Shown: positions 13,363-22,448, counted from the stretch's first letter. The stretch: DNA of 36,201 nt from an uncultured Bacillota bacterium (GCA_937916565.1 CALFSR010000012.1:1-36201); one strand, 5' to 3'. Notes: generated from the letters alone by a model not told the origin. Program-made: numbers and translations.

Positions 13363-14523
13363 ATGCCCGACGGAAACCGGTTGCCCTGGTACCGCCGGGG
13401 CCCCGCCGCAGCTGCCTTGCCGCCCGGTCGCGCGCCGGAGAACGCGCGGCTCATCGGACGCGATCCCAGCTCAACCTCCGAGGAGCCGCGCGTGTACCTT
13501 CACCGGGCGGCATGGGACGTCATCGACGCGGCCAGCACCGCGTACGGCCAGCACGAGGCGGCCGGCCTGCTGTTTGGCAGCCTCTGCGACGACGGGAGCG
13601 GACCTGTGCTGCTCATCGAAGAGGCTGTGCCAGCCACCCATGGAACCGCTGCTTTGGGGACCTTTCGCTTCACCCAAGAGGATTGGGACGCACTTCACGC
13701 CTATTGGCGCCGCCACGGCGGCCGCCGCCTCGCGGTCGGGTGGTTTCGCACGCATCCGGGATTCGGCACGCGCCTTTCGTCCGCCGAGCAAATCTTCGCG
13801 GAGCGGCACTTCCCCGAGTGGTGGCAACTGACGTACATCGTCGACCCGGTCAACCTGCGCCAGAGGATCTACCGCTGGCACGAGGGACTCCTTTCGCCTG
13901 TCCCCGGGTTCCGGGTGTACGAGACGGGAGAGCCGGTGCCAGCGGACCCGGCGGAAGCAGCCGATTCGGGGTCCCCTGGGGGAGCCGTCGCCCGCTGGCC
14001 GCAGGCGGCGGCGCTCGCTACGCTGGTAGGGCTGGCCGTATGGGCCCTAGTTCCTGGGTTGCCAGGCTCCCTGCCGGCCCTCAGGGAGGCCGTCCGCCGG
14101 CAGTCCTTGGAAGCCGCCCGGCTCGAGGCGCAGCTTGAGGCCGTGCGCGACCGCCATGCCGCCCTCGAGCAAGCCGTGCGCGCCACGCAGACCCCGGCGG
14201 CTGCCGCGGCCGGTGCAACGCGCCGAGCCGATCCCGAGCCCATCGTTCCCGCCGGCAGCGCTACCGCGGAGTCCACGTCCGCAGACGCTTCCCCGCGCCC
14301 ACCGGCGGCAAGCCCGCCTTCGCCCGAAACGCTGCCGCCCCGCTACGTCGTGCGGGAAGGCGACACGCTGTGGGCCATCAGCGGCAGCCTGCTGGGCGAC
14401 CCACTCGCGTATCCGCGGCTCGCTGAGGAAAACCGGCTCGAGAATCCGGATCTTATCCTGCCCGGGTGGGAGCTGCGGGTGCCGGCGCCGCCGGCGGCGG
14501 CCTCCGGCCAGGAGGGCCCGTGA
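13363..14523 (+). CDS. Membrane protein with MPN/JAB-like domain, coiled coil and LysM
   Basis: The 386-residue product has an unusual order: an MPN/JAMM-like domain (about 43-176), one membrane helix (214-232), a short coiled coil (240-274), an Ala/Pro/Ser linker and a LysM peptidoglycan-binding domain (327-373, YVVREGDTLWAISGSLLGD). The predicted topology is N-inside, C-outside. The JAMM metalloprotease motif is recognisable but altered: Glu65 is present, the HxH pair is Arg129-Thr-His131, and the final Asp is replaced by Glu142 after SSA. It may bind rather than cut isopeptides. ATG 13363 follows AAAAGGGGTGA; the frame is open far upstream, but that is antisense to the moa and kinase genes. 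The function is unknown. Confidence 0.78.
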   Translation: MPDGNRLPWYRRGPAAAALPPGRAPENARLIGRDPSSTSEEPRVYLHRAAWDVIDAASTAYGQHEAAGLLFGSLCDDGSGPVLLIEEAVPATHGTAALGTFRFTQEDWDALHAYWRRHGGRRLAVGWFRTHPGFGTRLSSAEQIFAERHFPEWWQLTYIVDPVNLRQRIYRWHEGLLSPVPGFRVYETGEPVPADPAEAADSGSPGGAVARWPQAAALATLVGLAVWALVPGLPGSLPALREAVRRQSLEAARLEAQLEAVRDRHAALEQAVRATQTPAAAAAGATRRADPEPIVPAGSATAESTSADASPRPPAASPPSPETLPPRYVVREGDTLWAISGSLLGDPLAYPRLAEENRLENPDLILPGWELRVPAPPAAASGQEGP

Positions 14524-14532
14524 AAGAGCCTA

Positions 14533-14554
14533 GGCCAACGACCGAACGTTGGCC
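14533..14554. terminator. Hairpin between convergent genes
   Basis: GGCCAACG (14533-14540) and CGTTGGCC (14547-14554) form a perfect 8-bp stem with a 6-base loop, 10 bases after the MPN-LysM stop and about 40 bases past the end of lepB on the other strand. There is no T-run, so it is a weak terminator at best. Confidence 0.4.
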
Positions 14555-14592
14555 AGAACGGCGACAGCGCAGGCGAAGCACCCGCGCGAACG

Positions 14593-15177
14593 TCAAGACG
14601 AGGCGGCGGGATCCGGCACGAGCTGAAACGTGGCCGGGGTGCGCAGGATAGACATCTCCGTCAGGGGCCAGTAGCGCCAGATGGCGCGCCCGACGATGTT
14701 CGCCCGCGGGACAAACCCGACCCGGCGATCGCGGCTGTCTTCACTATTGTTGCGGTTGTCCCCCAGGACAAAGTAGCTGTCGGGCGGCACTATGACCGGG
14801 CCGAACGAGCCGAACATGGGCCCGGCGATGTAGGGCTCCTCCAGGGCCACCCCGTTCACGTACACGGTGCCCCGGGAGATAAGCACTTGATCGCCGGGAA
14901 CGGCGATGATGCGCTTGATAAAGTGCTGCCGCGGGTTGGCCGGGTAGCGGAAAACGACGACGTCGCCGCGCTGGGGCTCCTGGAACCGGTAGGTCAGCCT
15001 GTCCACCAGCAGACGCTGACCGTCCTGCAGCGTCGGCAGCATCGATGGCCCGTCTACGGTGAACGCTCGTGCGACGAACGTCATGATCAGGACCGCGAGA
15101 ATCGCGGCCCCGATAAGGGTTTCCACGTATTCGCGCACGGGAGACTTGCGGGGACGAACTTGGGGTGCAGGCCGCAC
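14593..15177 (-). CDS. lepB: Signal peptidase I
   Basis: The 194-residue product is a type I signal peptidase of the Gram-positive S26 type, which cleaves signal peptides on the outer face of the membrane. A single N-terminal membrane helix (about 18-38) is followed by the catalytic Ser45 in DGPSMLPTL, Lys88 in FIKRIIAVPGD and the box GDNRNNSEDSR. GTG 15177 is chosen because GGAGGTG lies 9 bases upstream and the short basic head fits the family; the open frame to 15351 is not homologous. It would process, among others, the exported repeat peptide and LolA-like protein of this window. Confidence 0.92.
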   Translation of the reverse strand: MRPAPQVRPRKSPVREYVETLIGAAILAVLIMTFVARAFTVDGPSMLPTLQDGQRLLVDRLTYRFQEPQRGDVVVFRYPANPRQHFIKRIIAVPGDQVLISRGTVYVNGVALEEPYIAGPMFGSFGPVIVPPDSYFVLGDNRNNSEDSRDRRVGFVPRANIVGRAIWRYWPLTEMSILRTPATFQLVPDPAASS

Positions 15178-15406
15178 CCTGTATGCACCTCCGTAAGGGA
15201 ACAACGCCCAACGGCCCTGGGCCGAAGGCCGGCACCCGCGGAAGAATGTCCTACCTGCGTAGACTTCGAATGGATGGCACAAAATCCTGCACGGGGACCG
15301 CTGGATTTTGAAGCGCGACGGATCGTGGAGCACTCGTGCCGGGGAGGTCACAGGATTGCCGGCGTGGTGCGGGCAAGCCCGCGCCTACCGAGCGCCCCGA
15401 TCGCCC

Positions 15407-16015
15407 TCACAAATCCCAGAGGCAGCGGTTGACAAGCTCCCGGTACACCGGAGCGCGGGCCGCAAACGTGCGGCGGTCGCCGTCCGCGAGCGCCTGGTCG
15501 ATTTCGTCCCGCAGCAAGATGGCCAACACCGCGAGGTCGATCTGCTCGCGCACGATCTCGTCCAGTACCTGCTCCAGGCTTTCCTTGGTCCCTGCCTCCG
15601 GCGCAAGCGCGGGATTGGGCTCCACGACGGCGACATACCAGGGAGGGGGACTGCCCACGAAGCAGAAGGTGACGTAGAGGCGGGTCTGCACCTGGCCAAG
15701 GCGGGTCAACGCCTCCACCGGGTCGTGCAACCGGACGGTGCTCGTGCGGTGCGTATGGCGCACGAGGCGGCCGTTTACGATGGTGACCTCTTCCCTCTGG
15801 CACGCCCCGAGTTCGAGTTCAAAACCGATACCGTCACTGCCTTCTTCGGAGACCACCATCGTGTTGGGCAGGAACTCGCGACTGGCGACGAACGTGATGC
15901 GGTCCACAAACGCGGGATTGTCCAGCAGCGCGTTGAGCACAAGCTTGCTCATGGGCTGCTTGAGCGGCAGCTCGGCGAATCGTGCTATGGCCTCGAGCTT
16001 GGGTGTCATGGCCAT
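15407..16015 (-). CDS. YpiB/UPF0302-like protein with IDEAL-type tail
   Basis: The 202-residue product resembles YpiB (UPF0302) of Bacillota in layout: an N-terminal helical part (LPLKQPMSKLVLNALLDNPA), a middle beta-rich part (RITFVASREFLPN; LYVTFCFVGSPPPWYVAVVE) and a C-terminal helical IDEAL-like motif (LLRDEIDQALADGDRRTF). The molecular role of the family is not firmly known; Bacillus YpiB is linked to regulated stability of other proteins. ATG 16015 is used, with ATG 16009 equally possible after GGGGTG. The frame is open to 16168, but that part looks non-coding. No operon partner is evident. Confidence 0.6.
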   Translation of the reverse strand: MAMTPKLEAIARFAELPLKQPMSKLVLNALLDNPAFVDRITFVASREFLPNTMVVSEEGSDGIGFELELGACQREEVTIVNGRLVRHTHRTSTVRLHDPVEALTRLGQVQTRLYVTFCFVGSPPPWYVAVVEPNPALAPEAGTKESLEQVLDEIVREQIDLAVLAILLRDEIDQALADGDRRTFAARAPVYRELVNRCLWDL

Positions 16016-16125
16016 CACCCCGGTCTGCTCCGGATCCAACCCCGCCGCGTGCGGGTCGCCATCATCATATGCGGGCCAACCTGGGCAGAATGAGGCGTCA
16101 GACGCTTCCCCGGGTAAAAGGGTAG

Positions 16126-16134
16126 TGGTATATA
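16126..16134 (+). promoter_or_regulatory. Extended -10 promoter for the PhnP-like gene
   Basis: TGGTATATA is a TGn plus TATATA extended -10 element about 70 bases before TTG 16205, with only a weak -35 (TTCCCC at 16106). It resembles the element before nth. Confidence 0.5.
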
Positions 16135-16204
16135 TTCTGGCAGGGGTGGAGTTTTCCTCCCACATCAACGTTGGGGCAAACTTGGTGCAAAAGGAGCGTG
16201 CCGC

Positions 16205-16987
16205 TTGGATCTACTGTTTATGGGAACGGGGACGTCGATGGGCGTGCCCGTGATTGGCTGCGACTGCCCCGTCTGTACGTCGCCGGATCCCCGCAACCAG
16301 CGCTGCCGTTCGTCTCTGCTGGTCCGGCACAACGATATCCACGTTCTCATCGACACCGCCCCCGAGTTGCGCCAGCAGGCGCTCCGCTTCCAACTGCGCC
16401 GGTTGGACGCCGTGCTTCTCACCCACACCCACGCCGATCACATCTTCGGCTTCGACGACTTGCGGCGGTTCAACCACCTGCAAGGCCGCCCTATCCCGGT
16501 TTACGGCAGCTCCGAAACCCTCGGGGAACTGCAGCGCATTTTCGCCTACTGCTTCCGGCCGCCCCAGCCGGGCGGGACAAAGCCGGAAGTAGAGCTGCAC
16601 CCGGTCGCCGGCGCCTTTCGCATCGGCGACTTGACATTCACGCCCATCCCCGTCTGGCACGGCCGCATGCCGGTGACCGGCTGGCGCGTCGGGCCCGTCG
16701 CCTACATCACCGACGCCAGCCGCATTCCGGACGAATCTCTCGAGTTGCTGACGGGCTTGGACGTGCTGGTGCTCGGTGCTTTGCGCTTTCGGCCCCATCC
16801 CACGCACATGTCCATCAGCGAAGCTCTTGCCGTCATCACAGAGCTCAAACCGCGGCGAGCGTTTCTTACCCACCTCTCGCACGAAGTAGATCACGCTTTC
16901 GCCGAACGGGATCTTCCACCGACGGTGCGTCTTGCTTACGACGGGCTGCGGGTTGAGGCGTCGAATTCTATGGAGGAAGAATCATAG
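16205..16987 (+). CDS. PhnP-like metallo-beta-lactamase-fold phosphodiesterase
   Basis: The 260-residue product is an MBL-fold hydrolase with THTHADH (His74, His76, Asp78, His79) for the di-metal centre and further His ligands in VWHGRMPVTG and TDASR. The N-terminal CDCPVC (Cys19, Cys21, Cys24) matches the structural zinc site of PhnP, a phosphodiesterase acting on cyclic ribose phosphates in phosphonate breakdown; other PhnP-like members have wider roles. No phosphonate genes are nearby. The TTG start at 16205 has AAGGAG 9 bases upstream and aligns with the family N-terminus. A general nucleotide or cyclic phosphate hydrolase is the safe call. Confidence 0.85.
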   Translation: MDLLFMGTGTSMGVPVIGCDCPVCTSPDPRNQRCRSSLLVRHNDIHVLIDTAPELRQQALRFQLRRLDAVLLTHTHADHIFGFDDLRRFNHLQGRPIPVYGSSETLGELQRIFAYCFRPPQPGGTKPEVELHPVAGAFRIGDLTFTPIPVWHGRMPVTGWRVGPVAYITDASRIPDESLELLTGLDVLVLGALRFRPHPTHMSISEALAVITELKPRRAFLTHLSHEVDHAFAERDLPPTVRLAYDGLRVEASNSMEEES

Positions 16988-17028
16988 AAAATCACACGCC
17001 CGCCCTTCGTACGCCAAACTGGTGGGCA

Positions 17029-17040
17029 GGAAACGTTTCC
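17029..17040. promoter_or_regulatory. Perfect 12-bp palindrome, possible operator
   Basis: GGAAACGTTTCC, centred on CG, lies about 85 bases before the LolA-like gene. Its form resembles LacI-family operators. No regulator gene is adjacent. Confidence 0.35.
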
Positions 17041-17124
17041 CCCAACACGAAGTGCTTCCCAGATATGGGGCCTTGTCGCACGGGCCTTGCGTGCGCGTGA
17101 ACTACGAGGAGGAACCCGGCGTCC

Positions 17125-17919
17125 ATGCACTGGCGCTTGCTTACAAAGAGATTTCGTTTCCTTGCGGCCGCGGCCGGGCTGGCTGTGCTGCTGGCCGTCG
17201 CCGCACCCGCGTCCGGGCGCGTACAAGGCGGAGAAAACGTGCCGGCCGATCTGGCCGGAGCGGAAGAGGCGTCCGGCGCGGCCGCCGCGCCGTCATCCGG
17301 TTCCCCGTCGCTCCCGCCGTTGACCGTTGACGAACTCGTCCAGCACGTGCAAGTCGCCCTCTCCGGCATCGAGACCATTGAAATCACCGTCGAGGTGGAC
17401 CAGTACAGCCCCGCCGACGGAGGCGTCACGCCTGGCCGGGGACGGCTCATGGCTATCTTGCCGGATCTATTCCGATTCGACTGGCTCGAACCGGACATGC
17501 TGGCTGGTTCCATTCTGCTGGTCGATCGCGGCAGAAACGAAGCGCGGCAGTACAACCCGATCCGGGAAGAGATCATCGTCCAGCGCTGGGACCGGCTCGC
17601 TGCCCAGCAGAACTTGGGCCAGGACCTAGACCGCTGGATCTCTCTGCCAAGCCAAGAAGACTACGAACTGGCCGCCGGCGGCATCGGCTTTAGCAACGGC
17701 GATCCGTACTACATTGTCCTCGCACGGCCCCGAACCGATCCCCGCCAACTGTACGAGTTCTTCGTCCACCCGGAGACATGGATGATCAGCCAGTTCCGGT
17801 ACTACGACGTGGAGGGTCGGCTGGCGCTGGCCGCGGCGCTCCGCGACGTGCGTATCAACGCCGGCCTGGCTGAAGGGCACCTGCGGGCCATGCCCGAGGC
17901 CATCATCCGCCAGCGCTGA
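17125..17919 (+). CDS. Exported LolA-like lipoprotein-carrier-fold protein
   Basis: The 264-residue product has a signal peptide (MHWRLLTKRFRFLAAAAGLA and on, cleavage near ASG at about 32-34), an Ala/Ser/Pro linker and a domain from about 65 with the LolA/LppX-type half-barrel pattern: IETIEITVEVDQ, RGRLMAILPDLFRFDW, ARQYNPIREEIIVQ and MISQFRYYDVEGRLAL. There is no lipobox cysteine. Such proteins carry lipids or lipoproteins through the cell envelope. AGGAGGA lies about 11 bases before ATG 17125. It is 40 bases upstream of the RND pump gene and very likely co-transcribed; LolA-like and RND genes are paired in other envelope lipid systems. Confidence 0.8.
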   Translation: MHWRLLTKRFRFLAAAAGLAVLLAVAAPASGRVQGGENVPADLAGAEEASGAAAAPSSGSPSLPPLTVDELVQHVQVALSGIETIEITVEVDQYSPADGGVTPGRGRLMAILPDLFRFDWLEPDMLAGSILLVDRGRNEARQYNPIREEIIVQRWDRLAAQQNLGQDLDRWISLPSQEDYELAAGGIGFSNGDPYYIVLARPRTDPRQLYEFFVHPETWMISQFRYYDVEGRLALAAALRDVRINAGLAEGHLRAMPEAIIRQR

Positions 17920-17959
17920 CCAGGCTCGGATGTCCCAAGGTCGTTGAGGAGAGAGCCCC

Positions 17960-20900
17960 GTGAGGCTGTCCGAACTGTTCGTACGCCGTCCGGTCACGAC
18001 AGGTATGTTCCTTCTGGCCATCGCCCTTTTCGGGTTGATGTCCCTTGCCGGGCTAGGCCTTGAACTTTACCCCGAATTGCAGCTGCCCTTCATCACCGTC
18101 GCCACCCTTTACCCGAGCGCCGATCCGCAGACGGTCGAAGCCGAAGTGACCCATGCGGTGGAAGGTGTGCTCGCCACCGCCAGCGGCTTGCGGCGCGTCG
18201 ACTCGGTGAGCATGGAGAACGTGTCCCTCGTCTTTGCGGAGTTCGCGTGGGGCACACCCCTTGAAGAAACTATCGCCGAGCTCCGGGCGCGGCTCAGCCT
18301 TCTTTCGCTGACGCTGCCCTCAGAAGCACAGGCCCCCGTCGTCCTGCGCATCGATCCGAACCAGTTCCCCACCCTCATGATCGGCGTATCGGGTGACGAC
18401 GACTTGCTGGCCGCAACCGACGCTGCGCTGGACGTCGTGCGCCCCAGGCTCGAGCGCGTCCCGGGGGTCGCCCAGGTCGCGGTCCTCGGCGGCGTGGAAC
18501 GGGAGATCCAAGTGTTGTACGACAGCGCCAAGCTGCGGGAAAACGGCTTGACGCCCGCCCACCTCCAGCAGTTCCTGTCCCTGCAGAACGCCATGGTGCC
18601 TGCAGGCGTCATCGAGCACAATGGTCGCCGGTACCAGACCCGCGTCGGCAGCCATTTCACCAGCGTCCAGGAGATCCGCGATCTCGTCATCGGGGAAAGC
18701 CGGCTTCCGGTCGAGGGACTCGCCGCGCTTTGGCCGCCTCTTCTGCACGTTAAGGATGTCGCCCAGGTCGTGGACGGCGTCAAGGATCCCGCCGGCTATG
18801 CCCGCATGAACGGCCGCCCGACGGTCATCCTGCAAGTGTACAAGCAAGCCGGAGCCAATACGGTGGCCGTGGCCGACGGCGTGCGGGCGGCCTTGCAAGA
18901 ACTTGAAACGGCGATGCCCGGCTTCACCCTGTCGGTCATCACCGATCAGTCCACCTCGATCCGGCAATCCCTCGAGAGCCTCGTCGTGTTCGGCGTCATC
19001 GGGGCCGGCGTCGTGGTTGCGGTGTTGTTCGTGTTCTTGCGGTCATGGCGCGGCTTACTGATCGTGGCGCTCTCCATTCCCTTGTCCGTCTTGCTCACTT
19101 TGATCGCGCTCTACGCCTCCAACATGAGCCTGAACCTCATGACCTTGGGGGGTCTGGCCCTCGGCACCGGTATGGTGGTCGACAACGCCATCATCGTGGT
19201 GGAGAACATATTCCGCCGCCGCAGCCAGGGACACGACCCGGAAACCGCCAGCATCTTGGGCGCCCAGGAGATTACGGGAGCAATCGTCGGCGCCACGATC
19301 ACGACGATGGCCGTGTTCCTCCCGGCAGCCTTCATGGACACCTTCGCCGGGCAGCTCTTCAAAGAACTGGGCATCACCGTGTCCTTCGCGCTCGGCGCCT
19401 CACTTCTGATCGCCCTGACGGTCGTGCCCAGCCTCGCTGCCCGCCTGTTCCGGGTTTCTTTGCCGCCGGTGACGGCGGCTTGGGACAGCGGCCGGCTCGT
19501 CCGGTGGTACATCCCGCTGCTGGAGCGGGCTCTAGCTCGCCGCGACATCATCTTTCTGGCCACCGCGCTATTGGTAGCGGCCACCATCGCCCTCGTGCCG
19601 CACCTGGGCACCGAGTTCCTGCCTGACATGTACAAGCGGGTGCTCTACGTAACGCTGGAGATGCCGCCCGGTACCCCCCTTGCGCACACCGACGCCGTCG
19701 CCCGCGAGGCGGAGGCGCGACTCGCGGCGTTGCCGGCCGTCGAGCATGTGGCCGCACAGGTAGGCGAACAGCGGCAGGAGGATATCGTCTCTCTGCTCGG
19801 CGACTACGGGGCGAACACCATCCAACTGCTTGCCTTCTTGCGGGAGGCTGCAAGCCCGGATGACGCGCCTGCGCTGACGGACTCCATCGAGGCCGCTCTC
19901 GCCGACCTGCCCGCTCGTCGCCTGGCGGTCAGCGACGCGTGGAGCTCCAGCAGCAACCTGTTTGCCAGCACCATCGTGCTGCAGGTGAGCGGGCCCGAGT
20001 TGGAAACGCTGCAGCGCATCGCCGGGGAGTTGCAGAACCGCTTATCGGCCAGCCCTTACGTCTCCGACGTGCACGTGCCTTACTCGTCGGTACAGCCGGA
20101 GCTGTTTTTCGCGGTCAACCAGTCCCGTGCCCTGATCGGCGGACTTACGACCGCCCAAGTGAGCCTTGCAGTGCGGAACGCTCTCACCGGAATCCAAGTC
20201 ACCCAAGTGCGGGATAACGGGCGCACCATCCCGGTGGTCATGCGGCCGCAGCCCAGTGAGACGGAGGACTTGACGCGGCTCCTAAACTATCCCGTAACGT
20301 CGCCCGTGGTCGTGTCGCTGGACGAACCGGCCAGCGTCCGGCTCGGCAACGTGGTCAACGTCGCGGAGGGTACCGCTCCCCAGGCGATCCGGCGCATTGA
20401 CGGCATGCGGGCCGTGGAAGTCGAGGTGCTCCCGGCCGGCGCCGATCTCGCGACCACCTTCGCGGCGGTGAACGAGGCCATCGCTGACCTGGAGCTGCCG
20501 GCGGGCTACGAGATACGTACGGGCGGAATCCGGCAGCTCATCGACGAGTCCCTGGGCGACTTGGCCGCCGTGCTAATCTGGTCCGTTGTACTCGTTTACT
20601 TGGTACTGGCAGCCCAGTTTGAGTCGTGGCGTCACCCGCTGATCATCATGGTCACGGTGCCCATGGCCGGCATGGGCTCGATCTGGGCGCTGTGGCTTGC
20701 GGGCGAAAAGCTCGGTGTCGCCTCCCTTATCGGCCTGATTATGCTGGGCGGCATCGCGGTCAATAACGGCATCGTCCTGGTCGACCGCTTCCTGCAGCTA
20801 GTGCGGGGCGGGATGGACGCCCCCGGCGCGGCCCTGGAGGCGGCGCGGGACCGGCTGCGTCCCGTCATAATGACCGCCTTAACGACGATCTCAGGCATGA

Positions 20901-22036
20901 TCCCGATGGCCGTCAGCCGAGGCGAAGGTACCGAGTTTCAAGTACCCGTGTCGCTGGCCGTGATTGGCGGGCTGACCACGGCCACCGTTTTGACCCTGTT
21001 CGTCGTCCCCGCCCTCTGTGTCGCCGCCGCCGGGCGCGGCTTTCGCGATCGCCGCCCGCCGCGGGCGGGCGCGAAAGCAGGGATCGCGGGCCTGTTGCTG
21101 GCGGTAATCCTCCTCTCTCCCGGGCAGGCCGGCGCTCAGGGCGGCGGCGGGTGGCAATGGACCGTAGGCGTCGGTTATCCGGCAGGGGACGTAGAGCCGC
21201 TGTACCTGGCGGGCACCGGATGGGGGGCGCGCACCGGCGACTGGCGGTGGCTCATGCAGCTGCAGGGCGCTGCAACGGCCAACGGCGCGCCGGCTGCCAT
21301 CAGCTTGGACGGATCGGCCCAGTGGTTCCAGCCCGTCTCGCTCTTTGGGTACTACCAGGTCGACGCGCACCTCACCTTGCGCCAGTTGGGGACCGACCCG
21401 TTGCGCTCGTTCTTCTCGCTGCGCGGCGAAGGGGTACTCGGCAATGTGACGGGCACCGTGGAGATGGATGCGGTTGTCCCTGGCTTTCCTATCTGGCCGT
21501 GGGACGCACCGCGCCGGATGGCGCTGGCAGGGGCGGGCAACGGCCGCTGGCACGTCCGGGCGGAGCTCAGGCAGCAGCCCAACCGGGAACTCAACCTAAT
21601 CCGAGAGTTCCAGTGGGCCAAGCCGCGATACCCCATAGGAGCGCCTGGCGCCGCGGTCCTCGCGGGCGGCGCCGAGCTGCGAGCCGGTTCGGGGTGGCTC
21701 CTGGGCAAAGCCGGCATCAAACTGGCAGCGGGTGGGTGGCAGCCGGTGCTGGCGGCCGGCTATCGTTTCCGTCCGAGCGCCTACTCCCAGTTCTCCATCG
21801 CGGCGTCGTCGGCCACCGCCTTCTCTGACCAGCCTGCCGTATCCGTACGATATGAACTGCTCACCGACGACGCAGCCTACACGACGGGCCTCGATGTGGC
21901 CCTCGGCCCGGAGGGACGTCTCCTGCCGGCCCTTGTGATCCAGGGAGAACCCCACGCCGGCGGCTGGCGCTGGCAACTCACCGTCGGAACGTCTGAGGAT
22001 GCACGGGCAGCCGGTGGCTTCGCTATCACCTTCTAG
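17960..22036 (+). CDS. RND (AcrB-type) transporter with C-terminal beta-rich exported extension
   Basis: Residues 1 to about 1030 are a complete AcrB/SwrC-type RND transporter: a first membrane helix near 14-36, large external loops, and two membrane bundles. The TM4 motif is GTGMVVDNAIIVVENIF and the TM10 motif is GGIAVNNGIVLVDRF, variants seen in Bacillota pumps instead of the proteobacterial Asp-Asp and Lys. Unusually, about 330 residues follow: a signal-like hydrophobic segment (IAGLLLAVILLSPGQAGAQG) and then alternating aromatic/polar strands ending in GFAITF, as in outer-membrane barrels. GTG 17960 follows GAGGAGAGAG. No separate adaptor protein or TolC gene is present. It is paired with the LolA-like gene; the cargo may be a lipid or a drug. 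Confidence 0.88.
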   Translation: MRLSELFVRRPVTTGMFLLAIALFGLMSLAGLGLELYPELQLPFITVATLYPSADPQTVEAEVTHAVEGVLATASGLRRVDSVSMENVSLVFAEFAWGTPLEETIAELRARLSLLSLTLPSEAQAPVVLRIDPNQFPTLMIGVSGDDDLLAATDAALDVVRPRLERVPGVAQVAVLGGVEREIQVLYDSAKLRENGLTPAHLQQFLSLQNAMVPAGVIEHNGRRYQTRVGSHFTSVQEIRDLVIGESRLPVEGLAALWPPLLHVKDVAQVVDGVKDPAGYARMNGRPTVILQVYKQAGANTVAVADGVRAALQELETAMPGFTLSVITDQSTSIRQSLESLVVFGVIGAGVVVAVLFVFLRSWRGLLIVALSIPLSVLLTLIALYASNMSLNLMTLGGLALGTGMVVDNAIIVVENIFRRRSQGHDPETASILGAQEITGAIVGATITTMAVFLPAAFMDTFAGQLFKELGITVSFALGASLLIALTVVPSLAARLFRVSLPPVTAAWDSGRLVRWYIPLLERALARRDIIFLATALLVAATIALVPHLGTEFLPDMYKRVLYVTLEMPPGTPLAHTDAVAREAEARLAALPAVEHVAAQVGEQRQEDIVSLLGDYGANTIQLLAFLREAASPDDAPALTDSIEAALADLPARRLAVSDAWSSSSNLFASTIVLQVSGPELETLQRIAGELQNRLSASPYVSDVHVPYSSVQPELFFAVNQSRALIGGLTTAQVSLAVRNALTGIQVTQVRDNGRTIPVVMRPQPSETEDLTRLLNYPVTSPVVVSLDEPASVRLGNVVNVAEGTAPQAIRRIDGMRAVEVEVLPAGADLATTFAAVNEAIADLELPAGYEIRTGGIRQLIDESLGDLAAVLIWSVVLVYLVLAAQFESWRHPLIIMVTVPMAGMGSIWALWLAGEKLGVASLIGLIMLGGIAVNNGIVLVDRFLQLVRGGMDAPGAALEAARDRLRPVIMTALTTISGMIPMAVSRGEGTEFQVPVSLAVIGGLTTATVLTLFVVPALCVAAAGRGFRDRRPPRAGAKAGIAGLLLAVILLSPGQAGAQGGGGWQWTVGVGYPAGDVEPLYLAGTGWGARTGDWRWLMQLQGAATANGAPAAISLDGSAQWFQPVSLFGYYQVDAHLTLRQLGTDPLRSFFSLRGEGVLGNVTGTVEMDAVVPGFPIWPWDAPRRMALAGAGNGRWHVRAELRQQPNRELNLIREFQWAKPRYPIGAPGAAVLAGGAELRAGSGWLLGKAGIKLAAGGWQPVLAAGYRFRPSAYSQFSIAASSATAFSDQPAVSVRYELLTDDAAYTTGLDVALGPEGRLLPALVIQGEPHAGGWRWQLTVGTSEDARAAGGFAITF

Positions 22037-22145
22037 GCGCCGGATTTCCTTGCCTGCACGGCGCGCATGGCCGACATCGGCGCGAACCAAACTAGACCGA
22101 GAGACGCACCCGTGAACCACCGCGCCCACAGGAGGTGTGCCGCCC

Positions 22146-22448
22146 GTGGAGCTTGTCGGCCGCAGCATCCTCGGCTACTTCACCGACCGCGCCGCGGCGG
22201 AGCGAGCCAAGACGGCGCTGCTCCGCTCCGGGTTCGAGACCGTGCAGCTCGATGAACTCCATCCCGCCCCTGGCGGCGACGATGACGGCCCTCTTGCCGC
22301 AACCAGCACCGCCGCCTCAGGCCTCGCCCATGAACTGGGCGAGTCTCCCACGGAGCCCGAGCCATCTTGGATCATCACCGTTGTCACGCCCGAAGACCAC
22401 GTCAACCGCGCGGTTCACATCCTCGAAGAATGCGGCGGCCTCGTCTGA
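22146..22448 (+). CDS. Small acidic protein, possibly ferredoxin-like fold
   Basis: The 100-residue product begins VELVGRSILGYFTDRAAAER, with beta-alpha-beta halves at residues 1-35 and about 72-98 (SWIITVVTPEDHVNRAVHIL), separated by an acidic, low-complexity linker. The pattern suggests a small ferredoxin-like or stress-protein-type domain; the family is not recognised. GTG 22146 is chosen because AGGAGG at 22130-22135 is 10 bases upstream; GTG 22137 overlaps that site. Its 3' end overlaps the convergent transporter gene by 34 bases. Confidence 0.6.
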   Translation: MELVGRSILGYFTDRAAAERAKTALLRSGFETVQLDELHPAPGGDDDGPLAATSTAASGLAHELGESPTEPEPSWIITVVTPEDHVNRAVHILEECGGLV

